Shown in pieces: positions 49,401-61,026 of a stretch of 64,000 nt of DNA (the first letter of the stretch is position 1; each line of letters starts with the position of its first letter). The stretch covers positions 617,675 through 681,674 of the forward strand of contig VWZW01004128.1 in NCBI GenBank assembly GCA_013397115.1. Direction: 5' to 3'. The translations under genes were made by a program, and so were the position numbers. Under the pieces are notes generated by a model. The model saw nothing but the letters and a program-made list of their open reading frames with translations, did no database searches and was not told the DNA's origin. This DNA comes from Edolisoma coerulescens. Taxonomy: Eukaryota; Chordata; Aves; Passeriformes; Campephagidae.

Positions 49401-50304
49401 GTGCTGGCTCGGGGGTGGCTGCAGAAGGACTCGGTGCCCACTGGGATCTCTGAGCAGGTTAATCAGCCTGGCAGAGCTCTGGGAAAGATGCTGGGAGACA
49501 AAAGAAAATCCCCTCCTGGCACAGGGCACCCTGGGAATGGGTAGCAGGCTCCTGGGAACAGCTCCCCTTTTCTTTCCCTCCATATGGAAAAAAAGTTTTT
49601 ATGGGGTCTTGGCCACTTGAGCAGCACACAGAGAAACAGGCAGTGGGATCATGCTCCAACCCTGGCATTTCCCTCCAGCTCCACTGTGGGGTCTTAGCAA
49701 TCCTTGCAGGCAGGAAGGAAAACTGAGCTGTGCATAGAAAAGAAAGAAAAAACCTGGAGAGAGGGATGTGTAATCCGGCTGGAAAAGGCGCCGGGGCTGG
49801 CCCGGGGCCTGGCGCCTCGGAGACAGCCAGGGCTGGCCCCAGAGAGGGGCTGAAAGCACCAGGGGCTGCTCTGCCAGTAATTCCCAGGGACACAGCCCAG
49901 GAGCTCCTGGGGAGCAGGGAAATGTTTATCAGTCCCTGCCTGGTGCCAGGATTGTGGAGAAAAAATAAAGGGGTGGGAAAGGAGGCAGCACCCGGACTCA
50001 GAGCTGGGGGAGGTGTTCATCATCCTGGGGGCATTGGGAGTCTCCTTCATTCAGCCCTGACTTTCATTTTAGAGGCAAATTTTTATGGTGGAGGGAGAGG
50101 ATTTGGGGTAAAGGGTATTTAGGATGCAGTGCCAACAAAACCCCCAAATTTCTGACAGAGACAGAGGCAAAGTCCATTGAGATAATCCTCACATCCCTCT
50201 GCTAAAGCTGGTCCTGGCAGGCTGCAGTCACCTGTGCTGGACTTGTGGTGGGTATGGAAAGGTGATGGTGGTGGAGCAGGCACCTCCCTACCCTGGGGTC
50301 TTCA

Positions 50305-50860
50305 GAGAATCATCATAAAATCCCAGAATGGTTTGAGTTAGAAGGGACCTTAAAAATCATCTCATTCCAACCCCTGCCATGGACAGGGACAGCTTCCACT
50401 ATCCCAGGTTGCTCCAAGCCACATCCAGCCTGGCCTTGAACGCTTCCAGGGGTGGGGCAGCCACAGCTTCTCTGGACAACCTGTGCCAGGTGCTCCTCAC
50501 CCTCACAGGGAGGAATTCCTTCCCAATATCCAATCCAACCCTGCCCTCTGGCAGTTTGAAGCCATTCCCCCTTGTCCTGTCCCTCCATCCCTTGTGCAAA
50601 GTCCCTCTCCAGCTCTCTTGGAGCTCCTTCAGGCACTGGAAGTGGCTCTAAGCTCTCCCTAGACCCTTTTGTTCTCCAGGCTGGACAATCCCAATTCTCT
50701 CAGCCTTTCTTCCCAGCAGAGCTGCTCCATCCTCTGATCATCTTGGTGCTCCAACAGCTCCGTGTCCCTCCTGTGCTGGCGCCCCAGACCTGGACAAAAG
50801 GTTCCAGGTGGGGTCTGACCAGAGCAGATTTGAGGGGCAGAATCCCCTCCCTCACCCTCC
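50305..50860 (-). mobile_element. CR1 LINE with ORF2 end, about 550 bp
   Basis: Starts GAGAATCATCATAAAATCCC and extends through the 3' blocks into ORF2-derived sequence (CCAACAGCTCCGTGTCCCTC, GGTGGGGTCTGACCAGAGCA). It is the longest minus-strand copy in the window. Confidence 0.95.
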
Positions 50861-52561
50861 ACGCTTTCCTGTGCTGTCTCCAGGGATCCAGTTTCCATCC
50901 CCAGCTCCTGTATCCCAGTGCAACTCTCTTCCTTGGGATCAGCATCCCTGCAGTGCATAAACACAGCCCAGGACTCTGCTCCGAGGCACAGCTTCGATTT
51001 CCCACCTCAGCCAAAGCCCATGAACCGCTCAGGCTGCTCAAGCTGCACCTCCCTGTGTTTGTTTTGTGGGGTTTTTGTTTGTTTTCATTTTTTAACACTC
51101 AGTTTTTATGGTTGCCCTGAATAACCCCAAGAGCAATTCAGGGCTCCCCTGGAACCAGCGACTCCCACACTGTTTTCCTCGCCTCTGGCATCAACTTGAA
51201 GGATATTTCCTGACCCAAATGGTCCCTCCCCATGACATTGATGACTGCAGGACCAGGATGAAGTTATTCAGAGTGCAGAGCAGGGAAGCTGAAAGATAAA
51301 TGTGGCTCATGCTTGTCTACTCCGTCTTTAGATCAATGTCGATGAAAAGTGATTAGAAAATGGGAAAGCTGTCTTGTTTCTTTAGAGAATGATAAATTTT
51401 CCTTTCCTTCTCGGAAAGAAGTAGCTGCAGTTCTTTCATTTTATGCTACTGAACTACAAAGATTATGCTTTTTCTTTTTTTTTTTTAATTTTCATTTAGG
51501 AGAAAAGAAAAATAAAAGGAAGCAGCTGGCTTTGTTCAGAATTTCATTAAATTAAAATTAATTTTAAAAAAAAGTAGAAATAATTTGTGGTTTTAACTTG
51601 GAAATCAGTTAGGGAACTTGAAATACCCAGCATTTGCTGGGCTATAAAAATTCGTCTTCTGCTCCTGTATTCCCTGAAGTTCATCCATCCTAAAGGGGAG
51701 GCTGTGAGACAAATTCTAGTGAGGCCACACAGCTGAAGGTGAACAGGCTCTGGACCAAGGAGGTCTTTTATTGACTCCTGAAAAGCCTGAAGGCTGCACA
51801 GAAAGCCTGTGGTCCCACCAGCATGAGGGACAGGCTGTTTTCCAGAGTATCCTTGCTGTTAATCCAGCTGGTCCAATCCCAATCTTTTTTGGGACAATGC
51901 TTATGGTCTGTGAAGAGCCCATCTGAAGGACTAAATTCCCTAAAATGCTGAAAACTCTCAAGGCTGCCTCACGGGAGCACCTGGGGATCCAGGAGGGGAC
52001 CAAGAGCACCCAAAGCATGTTTTTTTTATAGAGTCTTTTATTTAGACTCTATGAAGAATTATTCAGACTTCAGAGTATAAAAACCAGGAGTTTCAATGTG
52101 CTGGTGGCGCTGCCTGGTGCTGGAGCAGGGGGTACAGGGAACAGGTTTCTCTGGGACAAATTTTGTCCCTTAATTCTTGGGACAAAAGGTGCTGGATGAT
52201 CTGCAGGAGGAGGTGAACTTCTGATTGATGGTGTGTTTGGATACCTGGGAGCTGGCAGATGGTTTATGGCTGACTGAATTGGGATTTGACGTCACTTTCA
52301 TAATAGAATTTATTGCGGTAATTATCGGGCTTTATGCAGAGCTCCTCCCTATAAAAGCTGCACTAATTGGTCTGTTAAAATCTGCCTTTAAGCAGTGCAG
52401 AGAGGATTAAAGATGTGGCACAGAGAGACCCTTCCCAAAAGTGGAGCTTCCCTTGCAGAGAGACACCCAGCCAGCAGCTTCCCAATTTTCCCATTCCTGC
52501 AGCAGAGCATCCCACAGAGACACAGCCCTGAGTGGGGATGAGCTGATATTTATGATCAATA

Positions 52562-52862
52562 TTCATAAAATCATAGAGTTATAGAATCAGGGAATGGTTG
52601 GGATGGAAGGGACATTAAAATCCATCTCATCCCACCCCCCTGCCATGGGCAGGGACACCTTTCACTATCCCAGGTTGCTCCAAGCTCTGTCCAAGCTGGC
52701 CTTGGACACTCCCAGCGATGGGGCAGCCACAGCTTCTCTGGGCCTCACCACCCCCACAGGGAAGAATTTGTTCCTAATACCTAATCTAAACCTGCCCTCT
52801 GTCATCTTAAAACCCTCTGCCCTTGTGATGTGACTCCATGCCCACTTCATGGCCCTTTTTTC
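52562..52862 (-). mobile_element. CR1 LINE 3' fragment in ADGRB1 intron
   Basis: ATTCATAAAATCATAGAGTTATAG terminus region through standard blocks to the TGTGACTCCATGCCC segment. Confidence 0.95.
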
Positions 52863-53116
52863 TCATCACTCCATTAGGTTGTCAAATCCAGTGCTGGTGG
52901 AATGGGCAAATCTCCAGATGTCCAAAGAGGAAAGCCAAGAAAAATCTCATTGCGAGAAAAGAAAGTGAGGAATCAAGACAGAAACACTGTCAGAAGGAAA
53001 TAAGGAAAAGTTGGGCAAGAAAAAACTTTATACCTCTTTAAAATGGGATTTGGAGCAGGCGCTTTTCAGGATCAACAGAGACTTGGGACTGGATTTGAGA
53101 GCTGTGCTTTTTCCCA

Positions 53117-53278
53117 GAAAAGCTGTGGCTGCCCCATCCCTGGAAGTGTCCAAGGCCAGGCTGGATGAGGCTTGGAGCAACCTGGGCTAGTGGAAGGTGT
53201 CCCTGGCCATGGCAGGGGGGTGGGATGAGATGGTCTCGAATCTCCCTTTAAATCCAAACCATTCTGTGATTCTGTGAA
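53117..53278 (+). mobile_element. CR1 LINE 3' fragment in ADGRB1 intron
   Basis: AGAAAAGCTGTGGCTGCCCC to CCAAACCATTCTGTGATTC. Confidence 0.95.
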
Positions 53279-54835
53279 TTATAAACTGAGTCCAGATCCT
53301 GCATGTGAGCTGCAGGACAGGAGCCAAAGCCATCCCAGCTGCAGGGAGCTGCATGTGGCAGGGAGCTAATCAACAAGGAGGAGAAAATCCGAGGAATTTG
53401 CAGAGCTCTGTCCAGCGCTGACCTCGGCACAAGCAAAGAGCTGCTGTTTAAATAGAATGCCAAGCCAGATGCTGGCAGGAAAAGAGGGATGTGGATGTGA
53501 TTCCAGTTTCTCTAATGGAGCTGCATCAAAGAATTCCTGCTGAGGGGGAAGGCAGGAGCGTCACTTCCAGTGCTATCAAAGCTTAGGAGAACCAAAACCT
53601 TGGCTTTTTAAAAAGCCTACAAAACCACAGACCCTTCTCAATGTCCAGCCCAAACCCTGGAATTTCTTTGGCAATTAACTCCCAGGGAGCAGCAGCATCA
53701 GAGACGTAACACCCCGAGAATATTTCCTGTGAAGTACAAAGCAGCTTGAAAATAACCACTACCCTGCTTTAATGTGGAGAACTCTCAGCTATGAGAATTC
53801 AGACCTGGGTAACTGTGCATTTAGGAGGAAACGGGGAGAAATTGAGTGGTGGAGCCCACAGGCTGCCAGGCAAAGGTCAGGCTTTGAAAGGGAGAAACAA
53901 ACTTGCAGCAAGATTTTCCAACAATGGGATTTTTTCTTTTTTTTTTTTTTTTGGTAGCAATTGGGGAGGGAAAGAAGGAGTCAAAGTGATGGGAGTGATT
54001 AGGAAGGAAGAACTCTGCTGTCTGAGTCAGTCCCACGCTAACATCCCAACACACATCCAAAATATCCCTTACGTAAAGAGAGATCTATAACCCAGGTGGA
54101 AGCCACTCACTGCTTATTGCAGCCTTAAAAACGAGGATTTGGTGCATCCCAGACACCAAGAGAGCTTGAAATTTTTCATCAGGGTGCCTGGTGGGGGTGG
54201 CTGGGTATTTTGATGCAAATCCTGCTGTGGTTGTCTCCAAGCCTTTGGCTCCTTTCATGCTTCCTGGTTGCAAATAAGCTGTTGGGGAGATAAATATTCC
54301 ACACACACAGAACTCATTCAGTTTTCTGCTCAGGGGCTACACCAGCTTCCAGTTTGGTCTGGGATTTGATGGAAGGGCAACAGTGTGAAACCTCCACAGG
54401 CTTGGGAGGAGGGTGAGCACAGCGAACCAGCTGCTCCTGAGATGCTATTTTTAGATTCTTCCGTCTCTTCAGGTGGACAGAGAAAATCTGTCCCGAATTC
54501 CAGCCATAGCAGGAGCAAAGAAGTTCTGCCTACAACCCCAAAACTTCTTTCTGAGTAAGGAAAAAAAGCAATTCCACTTTCCTTGATTTACCTGAAGTTG
54601 AAGACTGCAAGGGAGAAAAAATTTGCCACAGAATATCCAGAATTGGAAAGAACCTGCCAGGATCATGTTAAGGTCATAGAGAGATCTATCAGTGCATTAA
54701 AAACCTGACTTTTCAACTTGGCAGTCATGAGATCTTGCTGGATGGCATCCTGCTCCTATTTAATTCCCTAGCACCGAAAAATTAACTTTGGGAAATAGTG
54801 TCCACATCCCTGATCAGTCCATACAGCCACAAATC

Positions 54836-55080
54836 ACAGAATCCCAGAATGGTTTGGGTTGGAAGGGACCTTAAAGATCGTCTCATTCCAACCCCCTGCC
54901 ATGGGCAGGGACACCTTCCACTATCCCACATTGCTCCAAGCCCTGTCCAGCCTGGCCTTGAACACTTCCAGGGATGGGACATCCAAAGCTCCTCTGGACA
55001 ATCTGGTGTCAGGGCCTCACGGGGATGAATTTTTTCCCAATATCCCATCTAAATCACCCTCCTTCAGCTTAAAGCCATTT
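54836..55080 (-). mobile_element. CR1 LINE 3' fragment in ADGRB1 intron
   Basis: CACAGAATCCCAGAATGGTT through the standard blocks to TCCTTCAGCTTAAAGCCATT. Confidence 0.95.
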
Positions 55081-55714
55081 TGAGTGTAACCATGTTTCTC
55101 TGCTGCAGGGCCAGGGCTTGAACACCTCCTGGATGTGTGGTCCTGTATGCTTTGAACATGAATCCTGCTGGAAAGTGTGATTTTAATCAGGAATAGTTGA
55201 GGATGCTTCCAGTGGGAGCACTTTACAGCTGAGGCACAGACACGAAGAAGCTACGTGTCACATGGAATAAATTTTATGGAATAAACTGGAAAAGAAAATA
55301 TGGAAAAATCCATGTTTATTCCTCAAGGAAGGGCAATCCTTTATTATTGTACTCCAAGGCTCAACTTAGTTCAGCATTAGGAATGTGCTTTGGTTTGCAG
55401 CAAAACAATTGCAGTGAAACAATAATTGTGGCCAGTGCCACATTCCTGGGAAAGCCTGGAATAGGAGCAAGATTCAGACTTGCCTGGCATTCCAGGCACT
55501 ATCCTGGTTCCCATAATTCCTCTGACATACCAGCCCCACTCATTAGTGAGCTGATGGCAGTGGGGACACCCCAATCCCAGCGGGATGTGGGCTAGGACTC
55601 CTCAGCCACGGGGTGATAGAAAAGCAGAATTCATCCCCAAACCTGTCTCCACCTTAAAATTCCCTACAACTCCCTGGAAGGAGGTTGTATCCGGGTGGGG
55701 GTGAGTCTCTTTTC

Positions 55715-55973
55715 CCAGGTAATGAGAGGAAATGTCCTCAAGTTGTGCCAGGGGAGGTTTAGTTTGGATTTTAGGAAAAATTTCTTCACTGAAAGGGTTG
55801 TCAAGAGAGATGGGATATTGGATATTGGAACAGGTGCCCAGGGAAGTGGCGGAGTCACATCCCGGGAGGAATTTTTAGCTGTGGCACTTAGGGACACGGT
55901 TTAGTGGTGGGTTAATGGTTGGACTCGATGATCTTAGAGGTCTTTTTCAACCTTAATGATTCTGTGAGTCCCT
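55715..55973 (+). mobile_element. CR1 LINE 3' fragment, second subfamily
   Basis: AGTTGTGCCAGGGGAGGTTT, TTAGGAAAAATTTCTTCACT and the GGTTGGACTCGATGATCTTA terminus. Confidence 0.9.
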
Positions 55974-57822
55974 GATTATGTTTCCAGCTCTGCCAGTAAT
56001 TATTCTGGGACAGTAAGCAAAGGACATTTTTCTTTATCAAGTGTACACAGCACTAACATTTATCCCAAGTTTCCATGTGTCAGGATACTTAAAAAGGAGG
56101 AACACACGTGCTTGTACAAACCTTTGTGTCTTGGTTGAAAACCCCTTAAAAAGGGGGTTATAGAAATCGTATTTTACCCTTGAAGCTGGAGAAATTCTCA
56201 ACAGTAAATAAACGAGATGGTTGAATTTTCCACCCCTTTTCCTAAAGAGACAGAAGATCTGTTCCTTTGTCCCATTCTTCTGTTGGTGTTTCCTTAAAAT
56301 CGGACAATTTAGGAGTTTATGTGAAAGGAGCTTTGTGTTTAGTGTGATAGGGTAAGTGCACTGGGGTACAAAGAGGATGGCATTTACATTAAAACCCCTA
56401 AAAAACTGATCCCTAAAAACGGCCAGCACCATTGCTAGGAATCCCCACAGGACGCTTGTCCTATGCAGACACTTAGTTCCAGTTTCACCAGCACTCTTCT
56501 GACCTTGGAGCTGAGGGGGGAGAGAGGAACAGCAAGATTAGGACAAGCATCGTATCCTGGAAAGGACTGAGGACAACGGGACACGCTGCCAGGAGGGGTT
56601 GGGAAAATGCCAGGCTTGGAGAGAGACTCGGGAGCTTGACTTTGTGGCTGTTTATTTAAAAGGGAAATCAGAGAGAACAGCAATGCAGGCAGATGGAGCA
56701 GATGCAGGAAATATCCCTTCTGCTCTGGGATGAGAAAGGGTTCAGGTGTATTCCAGGATCCTGATGACCTTGTTCATGCCCACAAGGCAAGGAGCTTTCT
56801 GTGTTTGGATTCATGTCATGGAAAGGGTTGGGATAAGTCCAAGATGCTCTGCAATGCAAATGAAAGCCAGACTTACGCTGAGGTTTGTTTTATCACTGCC
56901 ACCAGAAGAAACACTCCATCGTTTTATAACCTAAACACACATAAAAGAGAAAACGTTCTTTTGTTGTTCCTTTAATCCCTGTTATCTGCTCTTTGCCTTC
57001 TCAGGGCAAGCTGAAGATGGGGCCTGAGTTCCAGCAGGGTCCTCAGCAGCAAATGGTAGAAAAAAAGGGGTGGAAAAAGCCTATTTATTTGACTTTGTAT
57101 TGCTTTGGAAGTTTTTTAAACCAATACCCACTCCTGACTTGCCAATCCTGCTCTTCACAAGCTCCCCCTCTCCCTTGTTACATCCGAGGGAAAAATCCCA
57201 ACTTGAAAAAGATTCAGTCAATATGCAAAAGCCACCTTCAGAGCCTCCTTCAGCAGCTCAAAGCTCTTTGATGCTGACAGCGGCAACTTTATTTCTACAC
57301 AGATGCATCTCTGAAATGCTAAAACCATCCCAATCTATAAACCCCCCCGCAAACAGACCACAGATTAGCTTTTACACCGCATTTAAGCTTTTTTTTGGGG
57401 TTTACAGCTGCGTCACACTGAAATAGTTGCAAAAAAAAAACCCCAGAGAGGTGACACTGAGTGAGACACATTGGGATTCTGGGCCAAGCAGGGTTCTTTG
57501 ATCTGAACCTTCACCTTTGATCAGATCCATGGCCCCTCTCACTCTGTGACACTGGACAGCCCATAATGACACTGTGCCACACGCCGTAAAAGTAGGATTT
57601 GCTGGGGTAACATCTCTGGAGCTCAGCACAGCAATGCTGTGAGGTCAGGACACAGACCAAAGGCTCGGTAGTGCTCTGCTTCTGACCAAAACCACCCCAA
57701 ACCTCTGGTTCAATCACCCTCCGAGCTCTGCTCTTGCCTCCGAGGGAGTCCCATCAAAATGAGCCTCACCAGTGCCACACTTGCCACACTGCAGGGGGGT
57801 GCTGCACCCTGGATCTGTCTTA

Positions 57823-58291
57823 GGATCACGGAATCATTAAGGTTGGAAAAGACCTCCAAGATCACTGATCCAACTGTTAACCCAGCACTGCCAAGGCCAC
57901 CACTAAACCACGTCCCCAAGTGCCACATCTACATGGTTTTTGAACACTTCCAGGGTGGTGATTCCACCACTTCCCTGGGCAGCCTCTTCCAAGGCTTGGC
58001 CACCCTTTCAGGGAAGAAATTTTTCCAAATATCCAACCTGAACCTCCCCTGGTACAACTGGAGCTGGTTCCTCTCATTTTTTCACTTTTTACCCGGGAGA
58101 GAAGACCGACCCCCACCTGGCTCCAACCTCCTGTCAGGGAGTTCTAGAGAGTAAAAGGTCCCTCCTGATCCTCCTTTTCTCCAGGCTGAGCCCCCCCAGC
58201 TCCCTCAGACTCTCCTCATCAGACTCGTGCTCCAGACCCTTCCCCATCTTTGTTGCCCTTCCCTCCCCAGCCCCTCAATGTCCTTCTTGTC
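57823..58291 (-). mobile_element. CR1 LINE, second subfamily, about 470 bp
   Basis: AGGATCACGGAATCATTAAG terminus, TTGGAAAAGACCTCCAAGAT, ACCACTAAACCACGTCCCCA, then ORF2-derived sequence to CCCCTCAATGTCCTTCTTGT. Confidence 0.95.
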
Positions 58292-58673
58292 ACAAGGGAC
58301 TTTGATTACCAATGACCAAGAATTGTTGTAATTAGCTCACCTTGCCTCTCTCCTGAGCGCAGGCAACCCCAAATTTAATTTCTTATTGTCAACCTGGCTC
58401 TGCCACTTGTTTCTCCCTTCAGCTGGAGCTGATAGAGTTCCTTGCAGCCTTTCAGCACTTGCCCAGCTGGCTGAGACACGTGGAAGGTGCCATCTGCCTG
58501 CTCTTCCTTATTTTATATTATCTACAACACTTATTACACAGGCTCCTGATATCTATTTCCAGTCCCAGATCTCTGCTCCTCTGAAAGTCTGAAAGGTCCT
58601 TCCCTAAGTCTGTCTCTTTTAAAGGCCCCTTTTCCCTGGAACTTTGCTCCTGTCAAGGAAAAATACAGATGTC

Positions 58674-59133
58674 ACAGGATCATAGAATGGTTTGGGTTAG
58701 AAAAGACTACAAAAATCATCCAGTTCCACCCCCTGCCATGGGCAGGGACACCTTCCACTATCCCAGGTTGCTCCAAGCTCCATCCAGTCTGGCCTTGGAC
58801 ACTTCCAGGGATGGGGCAGCCACAGCTTCTCTGGGCAACCTGTGCCAGGGCCTCACCACCCTCACAGGGAAGAATTTCTTCCCAATATCCAATCTAAAAC
58901 CACTCTCTTTCAGGTTAAAGCCCTTTCCCCTTGTTGGTTGTCACAGTCGTGTCACTACACGACCTTGTCAAAGTCCCTCTCCAGCTCCTGTAGGGACTAA
59001 AAGGCCACAACAAGCTCAGCTTGGAGCCTTCTCTTCTGGAGGCTGAACAACCCAAATTTTTTCAGCCTTTCCTCATAGGAGATGTGCTCCAGCCCATGGA
59101 GAACCTTCATAGCCTCGTCTGGACTCATTTACA
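58674..59133 (-). mobile_element. CR1 LINE 3' end, about 460 bp
   Basis: CAGGATCATAGAATGGTTTG through all 3' blocks into AGGCTGAACAACCCAAATTT and CTTTCCTCATAGGAGATGTG. Confidence 0.95.
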
Positions 59134-59626
59134 CATGCTCCTACAACTGGTGATCAGCTGTCACAAATAACCTACATTTAATTAGGCTCCAGTCCTCAAA
59201 ATGTGCCCCCAACATCACAGCTTCAATCCCACTGCTGTGGCCATCCTAAAAATCCCATCCCTGCCACCGCGGCCTCTGCCCCAGCCCCACAAGTGAGGGG
59301 AGATGCTTCCCCTCTTTCTGCCCGCTCCACTTTCCACCCAGATTTCCTCATGGTCAATCCGATTTCCAGATCCTACCTAAGAGTGGATGAACAGGGCACA
59401 AAGGGATGACCTGGAAGGGAATGCCAAGAACAGACACAGGGAAGACAACATCACGGACAGACAAGAGGACAGACATCCTCCTCCTGGGCTTCTGCATGGT
59501 GCACGTTTGTTGCAACATGCATGGATAGAAAATCAAGGAAAAGCGTTCACGGCGCGCTCCTAAATTTCCTGCTGTTTCCCATGCTCCTGGCTGACACCAG
59601 AGACCTTCTGGAAGTGTCTGACTAAC

Positions 59627-59731
59627 CTTGCTGTCCGTTGTTGGAGACTCCTTCTCCTTCTCTGCATGCTGGAGTTTTCTGTTCAGGTCCTGGAACATGT
59701 CTTGGTGACGTTTCCTTGTGTGCATGATTTT
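59627..59731 (-). CDS. ADGRB1: ADGRB1 exon with ELMO-binding RKR helix, 105 nt
   Basis: This exon encodes 35 residues, KIMHTRKRHQDMFQDLNRKL onward to TTDSK. The acceptor is TTTGCTGCAG (AG at 59733-59732) and the donor is AAG|GTTAGT (GT at 59626-59625); both boundaries are phase 0. In mammalian BAI1 the RKR triplet of this amphipathic helix is required for binding ELMO1, which recruits DOCK180 to activate Rac during engulfment of apoptotic cells. The triplet is intact here (residues 6-8, bases 59716-59708). The second half (EKEKESPTTDSK) is more diverged from the mammalian sequence as I recall it. Reading through the donor would add 90 intron-encoded residues lacking the PDZ ligand. Confidence 0.95.
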
Positions 59732-60354
59732 CTGCAGCAAACACAAAGGGCCCCAGGTCAGCAAACCCCGTTCATTAGGAACACGTCCTCCCCCCAGAGT
59801 TGCATCATTAAATCCCAGCTCTGTCTCCCTGCGGGTGCCTAAAACACCTTCAGCATTTACTGAGGACCCACTGTAGCACTGCCTTTATTTTCAAGCTGAG
59901 ACTGGGGGAGAAAGTGGAAAATCCTAATTTTTGACCGAAAGAAAACCCCTTAAACTTGCAACAACCAAATTTTTGTACTGTAGAGTTTGAGCCTGACTGT
60001 CAATGCCCTACCAAGGTTTGCTGCCCTTCTTTAACTGATACCTGTCCGTATACCCAGCCTCTCCCCAGTTTGTCACCTCTATAAATGTGTTCAGAGCTCA
60101 CCCAAACATGTAGAATTTGGGTAGTTTCATCAGAAACTATTCCACAATCACATTTTCTTTTTAATTTGACCTGCCTGCATTTCACTTCTACCTTCTGCTG
60201 CCCAGAAGGGGAGGCAGGACAATTTCTAGAAGGACTTCACTCTGCATGTAAGAGCAGGTTGAATATGGATTTCCTGAGCTCTGCCAAGGGCTAGATAATT
60301 GGAGAAGATGGCTCAAAAATTTTCGGACCAACATTCAGAAAGGGATGTACTCAC
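59732..60354 (-). other. ADGRB1 intron, 623 bp
   Basis: GTGAGT to TTTGCTGCAG intron between the microexon and the RKR exon. It is free of recognisable repeats. Confidence 0.9.
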
Positions 60355-60390
60355 CTCAAAATCTAACTCTGCGTACCGGGATTTCCGCCT
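60355..60390 (-). CDS. ADGRB1: ADGRB1 36-nt microexon (RRKSRYAELDFE)
   Basis: This is a 12-codon internal exon, too short to stand out as an open frame. On the minus strand an AACCCAG acceptor (AG at 60392-60391) is followed by AGGCGGAAATCC and so on, and the exon ends GATTTTGAG before a GTGAGT donor (GT at 60354-60353). The translation RRKSRYAELDFE fits exactly between SSLE of the upstream exon and KIMHTRKRH of the next, as in mammalian ADGRB1. Both boundaries are phase 0, so skipping would remove 12 residues without a frameshift. The basic RRKSRY stretch could be a phosphorylation or membrane-proximal motif, which is inference. Confidence 0.95.
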
Positions 60391-61026
60391 CTGGGTTTTC
60401 AGGAGAGAAAGAGATGGGTGAATGTTAGTAAGGGGTTAAAACAGGGAGTCCTTCTCCTTTTCCTTATTCCTACACCTTTAACGTGTTTCTCCGGCTCTTC
60501 ATGATGGGAAGTGCCAAATATTTTTAATTATTGAATCATTTAGGTTGGAAGGGATCCTAAAGATCAACCAGTTCCAACCTCCTGCCATGGGCAGGGACAC
60601 CTTCCACTAGACCAGGTTGCTCCAAGCCCTGTCTAGCCTGGATCATTGGGGTTTTCTCATCTGTCTCATGATTAAAACCATCAAAATGGGAAATAGGGCA
60701 GAGGATATAAAGGGGAAAAGGTAAGGTAGGCCATGTCCCTGGCATCAAAATGAACAGTCTTTGAGAAATTAACCTTTTTTTTTGACTTTGCAGCATCTGT
60801 AGGGCTAAAGACAGCTGATCCAGCAAGGGAATGTGTCTGTGGAAGTTGTGACATCACATTCCAAAATACGCTCACATGCCAGTGGTGCCTCAGGGTAATA
60901 TGACACTGCCATTGCATCCTGGGCTGCATTTTCCCTAAAGTTCTTCTCGTCAACCCCCTGGAGTGGCCGGATTGAGGGCAGAACACCACCCCAGGCTGAG
61001 AACAACACCGCAATTCCCACGCTCAC
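60391..61026 (-). other. ADGRB1 intron, 636 bp
   Basis: GTGAGC to AACCCAG intron between the tail exon and the microexon. It contains one truncated minus-strand CR1 (60533-60641). I see nothing else in it. Confidence 0.9.
60533..60641 (-). mobile_element. CR1 LINE short 3' fragment in ADGRB1 intron
   Basis: GAATCATTTAGGTTGGAAGG to CAAGCCCTGTCTAGCCTGG; truncated. Confidence 0.9.

Larger units (their letters stand above)
45883..59626 (-). other. ADGRB1 last intron, 13.7 kb
   Basis: GTTAGT to TCCTGCAG intron separating the RKR exon from the PDZ-ligand exon. It holds eight CR1 copies, listed separately. The rest (46447-50304, 50861-52561, 53279-54834, 55081-55714, 55974-57822, 58292-58673 and 59134-59626) shows no exon that I can recognise on either strand. 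A 274-codon plus-strand frame at 46239-47063 begins inside a CR1 and is treated as chance. Confidence 0.85.
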
